From assembly GCF_024362695.1 (NCBI RefSeq), contig NC_065424.1, forward strand, positions 8,062,786 through 8,126,785: a DNA stretch of 64,000 bases. The letters run 5' to 3'. Of this stretch, positions 63,941-64,000 are shown in pieces. Under the pieces are notes generated by a model. The model was not told the DNA's origin. It ran no database searches and saw only the letters and a list, made by a program, of their open reading frames with translations. Both the position numbers and the translations under genes were made by a program. Source of the DNA: Pectinophora gossypiella (Eukaryota; Arthropoda; Insecta; Lepidoptera; Gelechiidae). Numbering within the stretch: position 1 is the stretch's first letter; each line of letters begins with the position of its first letter.

Positions 63941-64000
63941 GCTTAACTTTACTTAATTTTAATTTACATTATTATATAATTTAATTGTCTCTGTTTACTT

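Noticed and set aside
1..64000. CRISPR array, operon, riboswitch or other prokaryotic features
   Set aside because: The window is eukaryotic nuclear DNA; no regularly spaced direct repeats or polycistronic layouts are present.

Overview
The window is nuclear DNA of an insect, most probably a moth or butterfly (Lepidoptera). The evidence is multi-exon genes with GT-AG introns, the insect-type 26-29-p cathepsin gene, and dense tRNA-headed SINEs, MITEs and non-LTR retrotransposon tails of the kind usual in lepidopteran genomes. The order is an inference; the genes and repeat structures are read from the sequence.

Layout. Bases 1 to about 31,600 hold no host gene I can defend. This part is a mosaic of MITEs, four tRNA-headed SINE families (called A to D here), RTE- and Jockey-like LINE ends and fragments of THAP-domain DNA transposons. 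A possible minus-strand first exon lies at 31600-31653. Bases 33,000-43,500 form a compact gene island: TP53RK/Bud32 (KEOPS kinase, single coding exon, +), MRPL39 (mitochondrial ribosomal protein, 8 exons, +) and WDR70 (nuclear WD-repeat protein, 4 exons, -). MRPL39 and WDR70 are convergent. Bases 44,113-49,202 hold two almost identical 2.5-kb P-element-like transposons in opposite orientation, each with its own 8-bp target duplication and a THAP zinc-finger gene. Bases 49,832 to the window end carry the first eight coding exons of a 26-29-p type cathepsin precursor (+). Its catalytic domain lies outside the window.

Most notable element: intron 4 of the cathepsin gene contains a 771-bp element (57436-58206) with ~170-bp terminal inverted repeats, AG...CT ends, a 6-bp target duplication and a remnant of a P-loop packaging-type ATPase. 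These are the marks of a miniature non-autonomous Polinton/Maverick.

How things fit together: TP53RK (tRNA t6A synthesis), MRPL39 (mitochondrial translation) and WDR70 (nuclear) are unrelated housekeeping neighbours, not a pathway. The real 'system' in the window is layered transposition. Several insertions can be ordered by nested target duplications, and fragments of one element (a PD-(D/E)xK-like coding piece) recur inside two others. Repeat family names are labels of convenience, and edges of fragmentary copies are approximate.
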